Positions 22,049 through 32,840 of a stretch of DNA of 64,000 bases are shown here, one piece after another; the first letter of the stretch is position 1, and each line of letters begins with the position of its first letter. Position numbers and translations under genes: made by a program. Location of the stretch: contig JAMPIV010012241.1 in NCBI GenBank assembly GCA_024509875.1, forward strand, positions 522,683 through 586,682. The letters are read 5' to 3'. The DNA is from Oreohelix idahoensis. Its lineage: Eukaryota; Mollusca; Gastropoda; Stylommatophora; Oreohelicidae. Below the pieces are notes generated by a model. It was not told where the DNA came from. It did not search any database and was given only the letters and a program-made list of their open reading frames with translations.

Positions 22049-25000
22049 TTAACTGGAATCATGTGGGCATCTAGACAATATGTCCGCCATCACATTATCC
22101 GAACCACGGATAGCTCGCACCGTGAAATGGAAAGGCTGAAGAGCAATAGCATAACGAGTAGATCTCGAGCTCTTCAAATCCTTACTTTGCATAGCCGTAA
22201 GAGCTTTTTGGTCGGTTTCCATAAAGAAATGCGCGCCCAGAAGGAACCTTTGTAGCTTAAGAATGGACCAAACCATAGCTAACAATTCACGGTCCAAAAC
22301 CGAGTAATTCCTTTCTGCCGCATTCAGCTTCCTAGAAATATACATTACAGGATGCAGAGTTCCTGAATATTCCTGCATTAGTGCCGCTCCAATGCCAGTG
22401 GAAGAGGCATCACTACGAAGGACAAAAGTCTTATCAATCGTCGGTAGTCTTAAGATAGGATGAGATGAGAACAAATTCTTAACCTGATCCAATGAAGATT
22501 GGCATTCTTGGGACCAACGCACCATATTAGGAGAACCTTTTTTCAATAACGTTGAAAGTGGTGCCATAATGGAGGACAGATTCTCAATGAATCTTCCATA
22601 GAATTGTATCAATCCCAAGAGACTACGCACTTGCTTTTTTGTCTTCGGAACCGAGATATTTAATATCTTTGAAATGTTTTGGTCCTCTGTCTTCAACAGA
22701 CCATGACCAACTCGATGACCTAGGAAGGAAATTTCACTAAACCCAACAAAAGCTTTAGAGGGTTTAGCAGTCAAACTATGCTCACGTAGAGTAGATAGCA
22801 ATTCCTTCAGACCCACATAGTGTTCTTCCCAAGTATCGCTGAAAAGACAGATGTCGTCTAAATATGCAATGACATCTGCACGATCTGATAGAATTCGTCG
22901 CATCATGCGCACGAAAGTCGCTGGGGCGTTCATAAGCCCGAAAGGCATAAAATTCCATTGAAACAGACCCCTAGGTGTCGAAAAAGCAGTGAGAGGTTTG
23001 GCGTGTTCCGTCAATGGGACTTGCCAATAACCTTTCGACAAGTCTAGTTTAGTAAAGAATTTAGCTTTAGAAAGTCTAATAAGTAGATCATCTAATAACG
23101 GCATAGGTTCAGCATCGAACTTCGTAACTTGATTTAATTTGCGATAATCAACGCAAAGACGTATGTTATTGTCTTTCTTTCGAACAATAACTATCGACGA
23201 AGAATAAGCTGAAGTGGATGGTTCAATTATTTGTAGTTGAATCATTTCATCCAATTCTTTCTCGACTTGTGCTTGAAAATGAATAGGTATTGGGTATGGT
23301 CTTACTCTGATCGGATTACGATCAGTAAGTATGATGTCATGTTCTATGACATCTGTGTGTCCAGGAATGTCGGTAAGGACATCCTGATATGATTGTAACG
23401 TAGAGGATACTTGACGTTGTTCCTCAAAAGACAAGTTAGAAGAGACTGTAACGTCTCTCCACGATTCCGTTGAAATAAGTGGAATCGTAGGAAGAGGTAA
23501 GTTCACGTCAGAAAAAATAGTTTCCTCATCCTGTATAACGGACAGGGATGAGATGTGACCATGTTGAACTGGAGAGTCGTCCGTCGCCTGGAAAATAGGC
23601 TGTAAATAGTCTGGACGTTCAATAAACTCTGTTAACATATTTATATGGAAGGTTTTATGCCTTCCATCCACATCGACAATATAGTCGACATCAGAAATTT
23701 TCGAGACTATAGTGTATGGACCCTTCCAAGAAATGAGAAGTCTATTCTCTCTTGAGGGCAGTAAGACATATGCTTTGTCTCCAGGACAAAGTTGACGTAG
23801 GCGTCTTTTCTTATTAGCAAATCGCCTAGCTTTTTCTTTCGCAAATTCGGAAGATGAAGTTGCTAACCTGCACGATTCGATAATCTTTTCTCTAAGAGCT
23901 ATAACATATTCATATGACGATTGTGTATCATCGTCAATATTATCGGAAGTTATCAAATCGTGTAACAAGGACATTGGCCCGCGCGGTTGCGCGCCAAAGA
24001 CAAGTTCGAAAGGAGAAAACCCTGTATGCTCGTTGGGAACCTCTCTATAGGCAAAGAGGACTGCAGGTAAAACCCTGTCCCAATCTTCAGGATGATCCTC
24101 CGTTATCTTGCCAAGTAAGTTCTTTAGTGTCCTGTTAAGACGTTCTACCAATCCATTGGACATTGGATGATAAATACTACTGAGAGACCTTTTAATGTCT
24201 AGCGTAGCCATTACCTGAGACATAACGTCCGAAATTAACTGAGTGCCGTGATCCGACAGTATTTCTCCGGGGAATCCCAGACGAGAAAATACGAGCCAAA
24301 GAGCATCAGCGATATCGACAGTTGATATGCTCTTCAGAGGAATAGCCTCTGGCCAACGCGTGCACATGTCCACGCAAGTGAGGATAAATTGGTGTCCTCT
24401 GGCTGACTTAATTTTGAACGGACCAATGATGTCTATAGCCATTTTCTGAAACGGCCGAATCGGAATATCTGCAGCCTGAATAGGAGCAGCATATCTCGGA
24501 CCTCTAGACTTGACCTCTTGACAAATTTTGCAAGATCGGCAATAAATTCGGATGTCTTTATTCACGAATGGCCAAAAGAATGACGCAAGGACTCTAGTTT
24601 TAGTTCTGGAAAAACCCATGTGTCCCGCACACTGAGAATCGTGTGCATGCCGAAGAATTAAGGCTCTCATACACTTAGGCACAAGAATTTGCGAGTGCAT
24701 AGACTTGTCCGAGTGTTGTACCATTCGTACCAATATACCATTCTTCATAGTGATATACGATTTGTGATTCGTATTTTGATTGGGATCCCCTTTCTTTGCC
24801 AGAAGGAAGTATTTCTTCAAAGAAGGATCCTCTTCTTGACGTTTAACAAACGAGTCATGGGAAATCACCAAGTGCTCGTCTTGGCTATCAACTTCATTAC
24901 TATTATCAGATGAAGTTGGGGGATTAAGAGCTTGAGCTCTTGTCACCACTGCATTGACCGTTTGAATGTTTTTTTCTTCCCAACTAGAAATTTGTTGCGG

Positions 25001-25918
25001 GGTGCATTCCTTAACCCCATGAATACGACCGATTATAAGATCCGCAATAGGATTAGGAAGAAGACATGCATGGACATCTCCTGTGAAGAAAGGAGTGTCA
25101 ATCCTAATAATAGCAGTAGGATAGCTTTCCATAGTACCACCAAATGTAACACATTTGATTGTTTTTCCCGTGGCACAGCAAGGATCTATCAGAGACTCCT
25201 TAACCCCGACGGTAGTACATCCCGAATCGAAAAGTACTGAGACTAGCCTATCATTTATTAGACCTTTATGTAAGATGAGAGATCCTCTCCCATCATGCGC
25301 AACTGTAGCAGGTAGAGCAGGAAGAGGGTGACCACAACTTAGCGTAGATACAGTTGATGAGTCGAACAATGTTAAGCATTGGGGGCATTCAGTTGCTCTC
25401 CCAAAATCGAAAGCACAACCAGTGATAGCCCTAGAGTTACCACTATCATTTGCTGTATTACAGGCTCCATCAAACTCTTGTTGTGCAGAGTTTGCCTGTT
25501 GGTAAGGTCTTTTCTTGTTAAACCTAGGTCTACCTCGATTATCATTTCCCCTGTAGTTATTTTGACTATCATTTCCCCTGTAATTATTTCGATTATCATT
25601 TCCCCTGTAATTGTGATCATATTGTCTATTGTACTCATCATTCCGGTTTGAATCCCGGTTTCTAAATTCACCATCGTCATAATCTTGACGTCGAGAATGA
25701 TTACCTCGAAAATTTGAATAGTTATTATTTGGATAGCCTTTACGAAAGTGTCTCAAATTATTACCACTAAAATTACGAGAACTACCATCTTGTCTCCACT
25801 GCATAGACGAAGAACCATCATGTGTTGGATTACTCCGCTTCTGAGTGTAATTTTGATTACTTCCCCTATTCCAATTTTGTTGAGCACCCTGAAATTTTTT
25901 TTCTGAAATTAGGGCCAT
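22049..25918 (-). CDS. pol: Pol polyprotein with protease-integrase-RT-RNase H order
   Basis: A single 1289-codon frame. Residues 1-140: Asn/Arg/Gly/Tyr-rich Gag tail with repeated NNYRGNDN. 177-196: CPQC...LSCGH. Protease VLFDSGCTT (Asp 231). Integrase about 395-770: HAHDSQCAGHMG plus CRSCKIC, then D496, D556 and E592 (35 between the last two), and SWKGPYTIV with TFHINMLTEF. RT about 835-1075: VDYRKLNQVT, LDLSKGYWQVPL, FGLMNAPATF and YLDD at 1019-1022. RNase H about 1160-1289: D1170, E1211, D1236, D1279 (NVMADILSR). All catalytic residues are present. Integrase upstream of RT is the hallmark of the Gmr1 group of Ty3/gypsy elements; the conventional order is RT-RNase H-integrase. The frame's first ATG lies in the overlap with gag and is probably not a true start; the real start would be the gag ATG at 27008. 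Confidence 0.95.
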   Translation of the reverse strand: MALISEKKFQGAQQNWNRGSNQNYTQKRSNPTHDGSSSMQWRQDGSSRNFSGNNLRHFRKGYPNNNYSNFRGNHSRRQDYDDGEFRNRDSNRNDEYNRQYDHNYRGNDNRNNYRGNDSQNNYRGNDNRGRPRFNKKRPYQQANSAQQEFDGACNTANDSGNSRAITGCAFDFGRATECPQCLTLFDSSTVSTLSCGHPLPALPATVAHDGRGSLILHKGLINDRLVSVLFDSGCTTVGVKESLIDPCCATGKTIKCVTFGGTMESYPTAIIRIDTPFFTGDVHACLLPNPIADLIIGRIHGVKECTPQQISSWEEKNIQTVNAVVTRAQALNPPTSSDNSNEVDSQDEHLVISHDSFVKRQEEDPSLKKYFLLAKKGDPNQNTNHKSYITMKNGILVRMVQHSDKSMHSQILVPKCMRALILRHAHDSQCAGHMGFSRTKTRVLASFFWPFVNKDIRIYCRSCKICQEVKSRGPRYAAPIQAADIPIRPFQKMAIDIIGPFKIKSARGHQFILTCVDMCTRWPEAIPLKSISTVDIADALWLVFSRLGFPGEILSDHGTQLISDVMSQVMATLDIKRSLSSIYHPMSNGLVERLNRTLKNLLGKITEDHPEDWDRVLPAVLFAYREVPNEHTGFSPFELVFGAQPRGPMSLLHDLITSDNIDDDTQSSYEYVIALREKIIESCRLATSSSEFAKEKARRFANKKRRLRQLCPGDKAYVLLPSRENRLLISWKGPYTIVSKISDVDYIVDVDGRHKTFHINMLTEFIERPDYLQPIFQATDDSPVQHGHISSLSVIQDEETIFSDVNLPLPTIPLISTESWRDVTVSSNLSFEEQRQVSSTLQSYQDVLTDIPGHTDVIEHDIILTDRNPIRVRPYPIPIHFQAQVEKELDEMIQLQIIEPSTSAYSSSIVIVRKKDNNIRLCVDYRKLNQVTKFDAEPMPLLDDLLIRLSKAKFFTKLDLSKGYWQVPLTEHAKPLTAFSTPRGLFQWNFMPFGLMNAPATFVRMMRRILSDRADVIAYLDDICLFSDTWEEHYVGLKELLSTLREHSLTAKPSKAFVGFSEISFLGHRVGHGLLKTEDQNISKILNISVPKTKKQVRSLLGLIQFYGRFIENLSSIMAPLSTLLKKGSPNMVRWSQECQSSLDQVKNLFSSHPILRLPTIDKTFVLRSDASSTGIGAALMQEYSGTLHPVMYISRKLNAAERNYSVLDRELLAMVWSILKLQRFLLGAHFFMETDQKALTAMQSKDLKSSRSTRYAIALQPFHFTVRAIRGSDNVMADILSRCPHDSS

Positions 25919-27008
25919 ATGGTGTTGCCGAAGCAGCTGGCAACCCTTCTTTCACTTTAGAATTGCTAACTGTAGCATGGGGATGTGCTGTGGCATACTG
26001 ACAACAGTATTCCTCCATTTCTTTTAAGTTTTTAGGCTTACGCTCATGAAGGAATGCAAGAAAAGAATCATTAACAGATGACAAAACCTTATCTCGCAAT
26101 AATAAGTCCATTAGACCTTCATATGTTTTCTCAATCTGAGACAACTCAACCCATCGTGTAAATGTACGACGTATCTTTGTAACAAAATCAGAGAAATCTA
26201 CTCCATTTTCTGGCAACATTGTCCTAAAACGAAGACGATAGTCTTCTTGTTTTAATTGGTATTTCTTTAGTAATGCTGCCCTGACAACATCATAATTAGT
26301 CCTCTCATGTTCGTCTATTGTCATAAGAGTAGTCACTGTGTCACCTGTAAAAAATGGCATCAGTTGTTCAACATATTTTTCCTTTTTTATGTTATGCGTA
26401 TCGCACAAAAATTGGAATCTATCTAGATAATCTGCTACGTCATCCTTTAAAGGATTGAAATGAGGCAATTTAATCCTACTAACAAACTCCTTTGTCGTTC
26501 TCGAAGTTGTTTGCTGAGCACCCGTACTCGCCAATTTCAATTTCTCTAACTCCAAAATTGCGAGTTTTTCATCAAGTTCCATCTTCTGTTTTCTTTCCTC
26601 ATGTTCCATTTTTCTAATTTCAGCCTCAGCAGCAGCTTGAAGTTTTTTTTCCTCTGCAGCAGCTTGAAGTTTTTTTTCCTCTGCAGCAGCTTGAAGTTTT
26701 TTGTCTTCCATTTCCATCTGGAATTTTCTTTCATCAGCTGCAGCTTGAGCTTTCCTCTCCTCAGCAGCAGCTTGAGCTTTTCTCTCCTCAGCCTCTCTTT
26801 GATACCTTCTTTCTTCAAGTTCTAATCTTCTATTCTCAGCTTCTAGCTTCTTTAGTTCAGCTTCTGCTTTCAATTTAATTTCCTCTTTTTGTTTCTTTTC
26901 TTCTGACTTTAATGCAATGGCGAATTGAGCAGATGAATATTCTTCCAATTCTTTACCAGACTTACCAAGGGTCAACCCTTGCTGGATGAAGAAATCCAAT
27001 GTAGACAT
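25866..27008 (-). CDS. gag: Gag (coiled coil and capsid) of family-A copy 2
   Basis: Starts at the ATG for MSTLDFFIQQGLTLGKSGKE, matching copy 1; the frame is open further upstream only through a TTG. 380 codons. Residues about 30-165 are a highly repetitive charged coiled coil with EEKKLQAA units in tandem. The capsid runs from about 172 (FVSRIKLPHFNP), and its C-terminal half (about 250-338: LLKKYQLKQEDYRLRFRT, GLMDLLLRDK, FLHERKPKNLKEMEEYC) is SCAN-like. The frame ends at 25866 shortly after an 8-A run (25895-25902), beyond which the homologous sequence continues in the pol frame. In copy 1 the two parts are fused. Confidence 0.92.
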   Translation of the reverse strand: MSTLDFFIQQGLTLGKSGKELEEYSSAQFAIALKSEEKKQKEEIKLKAEAELKKLEAENRRLELEERRYQREAEERKAQAAAEERKAQAAADERKFQMEMEDKKLQAAAEEKKLQAAAEEKKLQAAAEAEIRKMEHEERKQKMELDEKLAILELEKLKLASTGAQQTTSRTTKEFVSRIKLPHFNPLKDDVADYLDRFQFLCDTHNIKKEKYVEQLMPFFTGDTVTTLMTIDEHERTNYDVVRAALLKKYQLKQEDYRLRFRTMLPENGVDFSDFVTKIRRTFTRWVELSQIEKTYEGLMDLLLRDKVLSSVNDSFLAFLHERKPKNLKEMEEYCCQYATAHPHATVSNSKVKEGLPAASATPYGPNFRKKISGCSTKLE

Positions 27009-28403
27009 TCTGTCTAATGAGATCAGAAACCTGAAAAAAAAAATTAAATAAATTACCTTATCCCACTTCAATGGGAGACAAGTCTGAAATGCTAGACTTG
27101 TATACTCACTTCACTTTATTTTACTGTCTCAATCTTTGTAGATAACAAGTCTTTTATCAAAGAACTTGTATAAATATCTTATATAATATTATTTAACAAA
27201 CTCTATATGAAGAGTCTACCTTATCAATAATATCAAAACATGACCAAGTATGTGTATGTAGACTGTGCATGACAGTAATGTAGTACAACAACCAAAAAAA
27301 AAAAATACAAAGACAAAAAATACAAAACAATACAAATGGCAACACTGTTTTAACCAAAAATGTGTAGAGAAATACACAAGAAAGGAGAGACCTACAGAAT
27401 ACAAACAAAACAAATCGACAATCAAAACTGAAAAACAGACAAAATATTACAAAAACAACGTTAAGTACAATTACATCACAGCTAACATCAATAGCGACCA
27501 ATTGTCACTAGCAAATTTCCAAATTAAGAAAATTTGCACCTACAGACCGCTTACAGTAAGCCTCGATCAAGTGGCATATTTACCGTAAGACCCACCAACC
27601 GAAAAACCCGCAGAAAAATACACAAAACAGTAGAAGTGACATAAACATATAGCAATCAATTTCAATGTGTTGCAGAACAAGTTCAGTCACAGCTGAAACT
27701 AAAATAAATTTCTTGCTCCTTGCGAACACAGAAACGAAATGTCAAACGCGCACTGAACGTCAAATCCACTGTAACATAAAGTGGTATTCACGAACCAAAG
27801 TTACTATGACCTTCTCAAATTAGGGCTTGCACATTGAATGTTTACAATTTCACGTACTGTTTACAGACACTTGACCTCCAACAATGTAGCTTGAATGCTC
27901 TGACCTAGAAAAGTCTGTTGTTGAATGAAACGTGTAACAACCCGCAGTACTGTTTACAATAGGAACCCGCCTTCTATGCAGTTATGGTCCACGTAGCAAA
28001 TGCCTAGTAGTTCACTTCAGTACTTGTCTTGTTATGCTTTATGTAGCATTATAATATAAATGCTCGTACTGTTTATTTGTGTCAACCGTTGATGACCTAT
28101 ATCTGTCCTGTTGTAGCCAAAACTTGCAAGTGTAGAATTAGCGTTGTGTGTTACGGCTGTCCCGTGTGTAGCTTAGACCCACAGATCAGAAGTGTAATGT
28201 GTACTTGTCCTTCTTGTAACTTTCTCGACAAAACTGGAGACATCATACATGTAACAGCCAACCAGGAATGTAAATTTCTGGATCCATAAATGTCAACAAT
28301 AATGTCAAATGCTCGCTCTGTTCTTTTTAAACCCACCGATCTGGTCCATCAGAAATGTAAGTTTCTAGGCCACATTGGCGACAAGAAATGTATCATAAGA
28401 GCC
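27009..28403 (-). other. Leader of family-A copy 2
   Basis: About 1.4 kb of untranslated sequence, T-rich near gag and homologous to the leader of copy 1. Near its start is a second copy of the LTR-end/PBS junction (28341-28361). Confidence 0.6.
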
Positions 28404-28421
28404 CACGTAACTGGTCCACCA
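28404..28421 (-). other. Primer-binding site, family-A copy 2
   Basis: On the minus strand TGGTGGACCAGTTACGTG starts four bases (tttc) after the LTR end CAGTTACA. Starting with TGG fits a tRNA CCA end. I could not match it to a particular tRNA from memory. Confidence 0.6.
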
Positions 28422-28425
28422 GAAA

Positions 28426-29570
28426 TGTAACTGTCTTTTTTTTCTTGTTGAGGTGATCACTGGCCCAAGACAGTTTACATGTTGTTAGATGTGTAGTGCG
28501 AGCGTATGATGAGTTGAGTGTGGGTGCGAATGAAGACGCGAATGTGTTTAGGCTCGTATAGATGTAGATCCTGCAACCCATACTCTCACATGCAGTAATC
28601 AAGGATGCTTTGACACTGCAGGCATGTTTCAAGACATTTATTGACGGGAACACACATAATATCAACAGGAACAGTCAGTGTAACAAGGTCATGCTGACCT
28701 GACATCGATAGGTATACATTTGGCATTCAAAAAGGTAAACATCAGAATAGACGTGCATGGTCAATAGCAAAGTTCTTCAATAATGACAGTTCGTAGCGTC
28801 GCCCTTGGCGTCTCTGACTAAACGCGTCAGATGCCTTAGTTACCTTGACACACAGGTGCAACTTGGCACTCCCTGCCAATTGCACATATCAGGCTGTAGT
28901 ATAATAGCCGGAAGCACAGGCCTCGTCCTAACGTCGGCCGTGTACTTCTGTTAAATAGGTTATCACCAACCCTGCAGTAATACTTATTGTAGATAGAAGT
29001 TCCGCCAATCTGCGGCTCCCACAATATATCTTCGTCACTGGATTTCTGGACAATATAAGACTAACAGTCTTGGATGGCTACCTCGAGCACAAATATATAA
29101 GTTCTGAAATGGCGGATCAGTGAGCTGCTGTTCACCCTAGGTAATCCTTTACATGTTCTGCCACCGAAAAGCGTAATAATGCATAAAGGTCGGTATTACC
29201 TGGTAAATGAATCCTCAGAACTACACAAGGAATTCTGTCGTCATCCCGACGCACAGAGATTCACTGGGGAAAACTGCCATAGCAGTTACTTCGAAGATTC
29301 TCCCCGAAAAACAATGGACTCTTGGTCCCTTCAGAAAAACAGGACCTCCCGGCTTCCCGGAAGTATATCTCACTCCCCCTTAAAAAACCTTCCCATAGGC
29401 CCACGCCGAACTGTCAACCTCTGACCCTAAAGGTCAAACACAATGAATGAATAAACAAGGGAAGACAACCCCTAATCAACCTGACATCGCAGGTAAAGAC
29501 ACAATTATACTTATGATACAAACATAAGCAAATAACTTGACAGATGACTCCGTCGAAAATGACAGCAACA
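28426..29570 (-). repeat. Family-A copy 2 5' LTR, 1145 bp
   Basis: Starts TGTTGCTGTC and ends CAGTTACA in element direction. It includes a TATA-like 'ttatata' (29094-29100) and, about 450 bp later in that direction, AATAAA (28637-28642). Apparently identical to the 3' LTR. Confidence 0.93.
29094..29100 (-). promoter_or_regulatory. TATA box candidate, family-A LTR
   Basis: TTATATA on the minus strand about 470 bp into the LTR, upstream of the AATAAA at 28637-28642. This gives a conventional U3-R-U5 layout. Motif evidence only. Confidence 0.4.
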
Positions 29571-29574
29571 CCTG

Positions 29575-30478
29575 ATTTAACTCTTCCAGAGAAAAACCTC
29601 AAGTACATGTCAGCCCTGGTGGCAAGTAAAACATTACAAATCATTGACTTTCCGACATTTTGACGAACTGTGGGTGTGAACAATAATTATCTATTGAAAG
29701 AATTTACCAACCGGTCATCTTCCTAAATAAGGGAAACCTCGTGATTCTGACACTGTGTGGCCGCTTAAAACTAATTCTTACCTGAACGGAGTGAAGTGAC
29801 ACTAACTTAAATCTGTAAAGAAAACTATCGCACGAAGTGGACGCTCCTCGGACCCGTGAAGGAAACCACGATCTGCAGAGCTGGGAATCCGCTTCAGCCA
29901 AAGATAGACAGATTTAGACAGCGCGTCATACAGTGCGCCAGACGGCGAATCCCAGCAAGCTATTAGGTAAGAAAGTGAGTGAGGGTACCCTAATGAAAGA
30001 ACCGATTGAAAGTAGACTGAGTGATGTTTAGGATAACTATTTATTCACCCACTTTGTAATTCCATTTATGCAAATTGTTGCTACTGCAGGTATAATTTTT
30101 CCTTAGGATAGATCATACTACTAACTAAGCCTGTTCATACCTTTAAAAGGGAAAATCATAAGACTACAACAGATGTATCCGTGACTCTTTGGGGCTATCA
30201 TCTTTTCTTTTAACAGGACTGTGGGCTAAACATCGAGGGAAAGGATCATACTGTGGGTCTATCATTCTTGTAGCATTTTTATCGACTTTATGACTATTTA
30301 TATATGCTTTGATGTAATTTTACGTGTTGTGATGGAATTTTCGGATAATTAAAATTCCCTTGAACTTAATCAGTGTGTCGGGTCAGCTCGTTCCATAATA
30401 TCTATATAATCATTTGTTATAGTTTTCCCACGTGTGTGCGTCTACATGTCGTCAAATTGTGTGTGTGCACGTGAGTGG

Positions 30479-30521
<43 letters not shown>
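29575..30521 (+). repeat. Family-B 3' LTR, piece 2
   Basis: Resumes exactly where piece 1 stopped ('atttaactcttccagagaaa') and matches 14711-15650 of the 5' LTR up to its (TA)n tract, where family D inserted. Confidence 0.9.
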
Positions 30522-30525
<4 letters not shown>

Positions 30526-32639
30526 ATGGGGTGGGCGAGATGATGATGATGATTATATTGTGATGTGTGATCACTCTCTTGTCACACTCGCACCGACCCG
30601 AACAACAATAAAACTCTTGATTCTAGAGGCAGGGGCTATATTTATTTTTACAACCCATTCAGTGACAAAGCAAACATTAAACAAATAAACTAGCGAACAT
30701 CACAAAACCCAACAAAACAAAACAAAACAAAACACCCAACAGTGCCCGATGCTAATCTGAAGAAGCAAACAAAGCACAGAATAGTTAAAATCATAATATA
30801 ATACTGAATGAGAAACACCACGCTCTCACCTGTCAAACTGTCCTACGCCGCCACCTGACACACTCAACTATCACACACACACACACACTCATGTGTGTCG
30901 TCCAATGCGACTAGTATGGTGTTGTGCATGAGGCTGGCAACCTCACCATGTAACACAGGTTGCTACGGAAACCACTACTGCAAGAGCACACACTCAGCTA
31001 TCACACACACACACTCATGCATGTCGTCCAATGAGACTAGTAAGGTGTTGTGCGTGGGGCTGGCAATCTCACCATGTAACACAGATTGCTACCGAAACAC
31101 TACTGCCCTAGCATATGAATACTTAATATGGAGGCAAACCACACTGTTGGCCCCATGCTCCCTCAGGAGCGGAGAAGAGAAATATATACCTTGAAGTGAG
31201 CCCACGTGCTCTCACAACCATTCCTCACATAACCATAATTAAATAATCATAAAATGGACATAAAATAATATTCAACTATATGTACAACAAATACTCTCAG
31301 TAATGAGAATAAGCTACTACCTCGTAACCGATCCACATCAGTATTCGCTACTGCATTCTGAAGCATGTCGTATGTGACGACTGGTGCGCCTGGCAACAAG
31401 CGTGTCGTATATGACCACTGATGAGACTGGGAATCTCATCACATGAAACACATCGTTACCGAAACAAATCACTGCCATAGCAATTTTAGCATAAAAATGC
31501 TTCTTGTCGGCTTGTGATAGACACCAGTCACATTGGTGTTTCCATGCTCCGCCGGGAGCAACCAGAGAAACACATGTCTCAACAAAGGAGTGGCCTCGCG
31601 CTCTCCAGAAATCTAAATACATATTCTCACCTCACAGTAACCCATTAAATATACAGTAGAATTATCAATAAACGTGAAATACACTAAATTACTCTTACAT
31701 AAAGAATACAATATAATTATTCTCGACTTAAGCCAAACTGGGACTAAATACACAACGTGCCACATGGCGTAACATTTACCAAGAAAACTCTCTCTTTCCT
31801 TTACTGGGGAACATTATCTTTATCTGCTTCCCACCCCCGTCTCAATTCACACAATATAAAACTGCGTAACATTAAGTGATAACTAAGAGTGTTACCGCAG
31901 ACCCCTCGCGCCGCTTTTATACAATCACCACGTGGCTCTCCCTGTTGCCATCTTCCCAACTAGTTAATATTATCTAAATTGCAGTTTCTGATAACATTTC
32001 TGTCCAGTTTCATGTATAAAACACTCTCCTACTAAATTTGCCCGGTCTGATGGATGAAATACTTGATACTAAATTCTCACATCTGGATTTAGGCTTTGCG
32101 TGCCTAATAAAACCTATCAAACATTATTTTCACTCATCTATCATTTCAAGACTAAATTATAATGTCCTAAAAAGACATTTCCTTTGGAAACACATCTATC
32201 TATATCACTCAACATTAAAATAGCCACATCGATATTATTTCCGAATTAAATAAAACTAATTCTAATTTAAATTAACTCACGTGCTCAAGGCATTTACAGC
32301 TTGGCTCTGTCGTCTGTTCTCTCTGGCGGCTGTGGCAAAATAGGCCCGCTTGTAGTTCGCTATCTCTTTTTATAGGCACTAGGCTAATCACTCAACTACT
32401 GCGCGCTGGGCGTATTAATCTTGCGATTATCGCTTAGGAATAGCGAAAACACAAATAAAACCTACAGCTATTTAATATAACACAATTCTACACCACAACT
32501 TAATTTAAAGGCATTATTGTGGCCTCATTACATATCTTCTACTTCAGACTTTTCACAACCCAGAATGCTTCGCGCACATCGAAAATAATCTGCCCAAAAA
32601 CAGGTAGGGGGCGGGCGTCTCCTTTTCGGCCCCATCACA
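30522..32639 (-). repeat. Family-D 3' LTR, 2118 bp
   Basis: Homologous end to end to 34362-36497. Differences include a 20-bp block near 32425 missing here, CA-repeat lengths and a few substitutions. It carries an internal roughly 110-bp tandem duplication (about 30885-31110), with a third diverged copy near 31400-31490. Confidence 0.9.
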
Positions 32640-32652
32640 CATCTCCCTCCGG
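32640..32652 (-). other. Polypurine tract candidate of family D
   Basis: On the minus strand the purine-rich CCGGAGGGAGATG lies directly against the TGTGATGGGG start of the 3' LTR. Confidence 0.6.
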
Positions 32653-32840
32653 ATTTTGTTGTCGTCCCGACAACATCACTACCTCTGGCGCTTCAGTCGA
32701 CATCTCTTAGATCGTTGGTGCTGCGTTTGATTATTTCTCAGCGGCGATGTTTTGGGCTCAGATTCTGTATTCGGTACAACTCGGCTGGGGACCCACTTGG
32801 TCGTTATGTCCCCAGTTGTACGTTGTCGGGCTGGCAGTTG

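Larger units (their letters stand above)
20472..29570 (-). mobile_element. Gmr1-like LTR retrotransposon, family A copy 2 (nearly complete)
   Basis: A 9.1-kb element on the minus strand. Order in its own direction: 5' LTR 29570-28426, PBS 28421, leader, gag 27008-25866, pol (protease-integrase-RT-RNase H) 25918-22049, polypurine tract 21633-21617, 3' LTR 21616-20472. It is flanked by CCTG (20468-20471 and 29571-29574). Both LTRs are 1145 bp and corresponding ORFs lie exactly 7954 bp apart, so there are no net indels between them: a recent insertion. The only visible lesion is a frame offset between gag and pol at an 8-A run. There is no envelope ORF. Confidence 0.93.

Noticed and set aside
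25895..25902. Retroviral -1 frameshift site at the A-run
   Set aside because: The pol frame is +1 relative to gag, so a -1 slip does not connect them.
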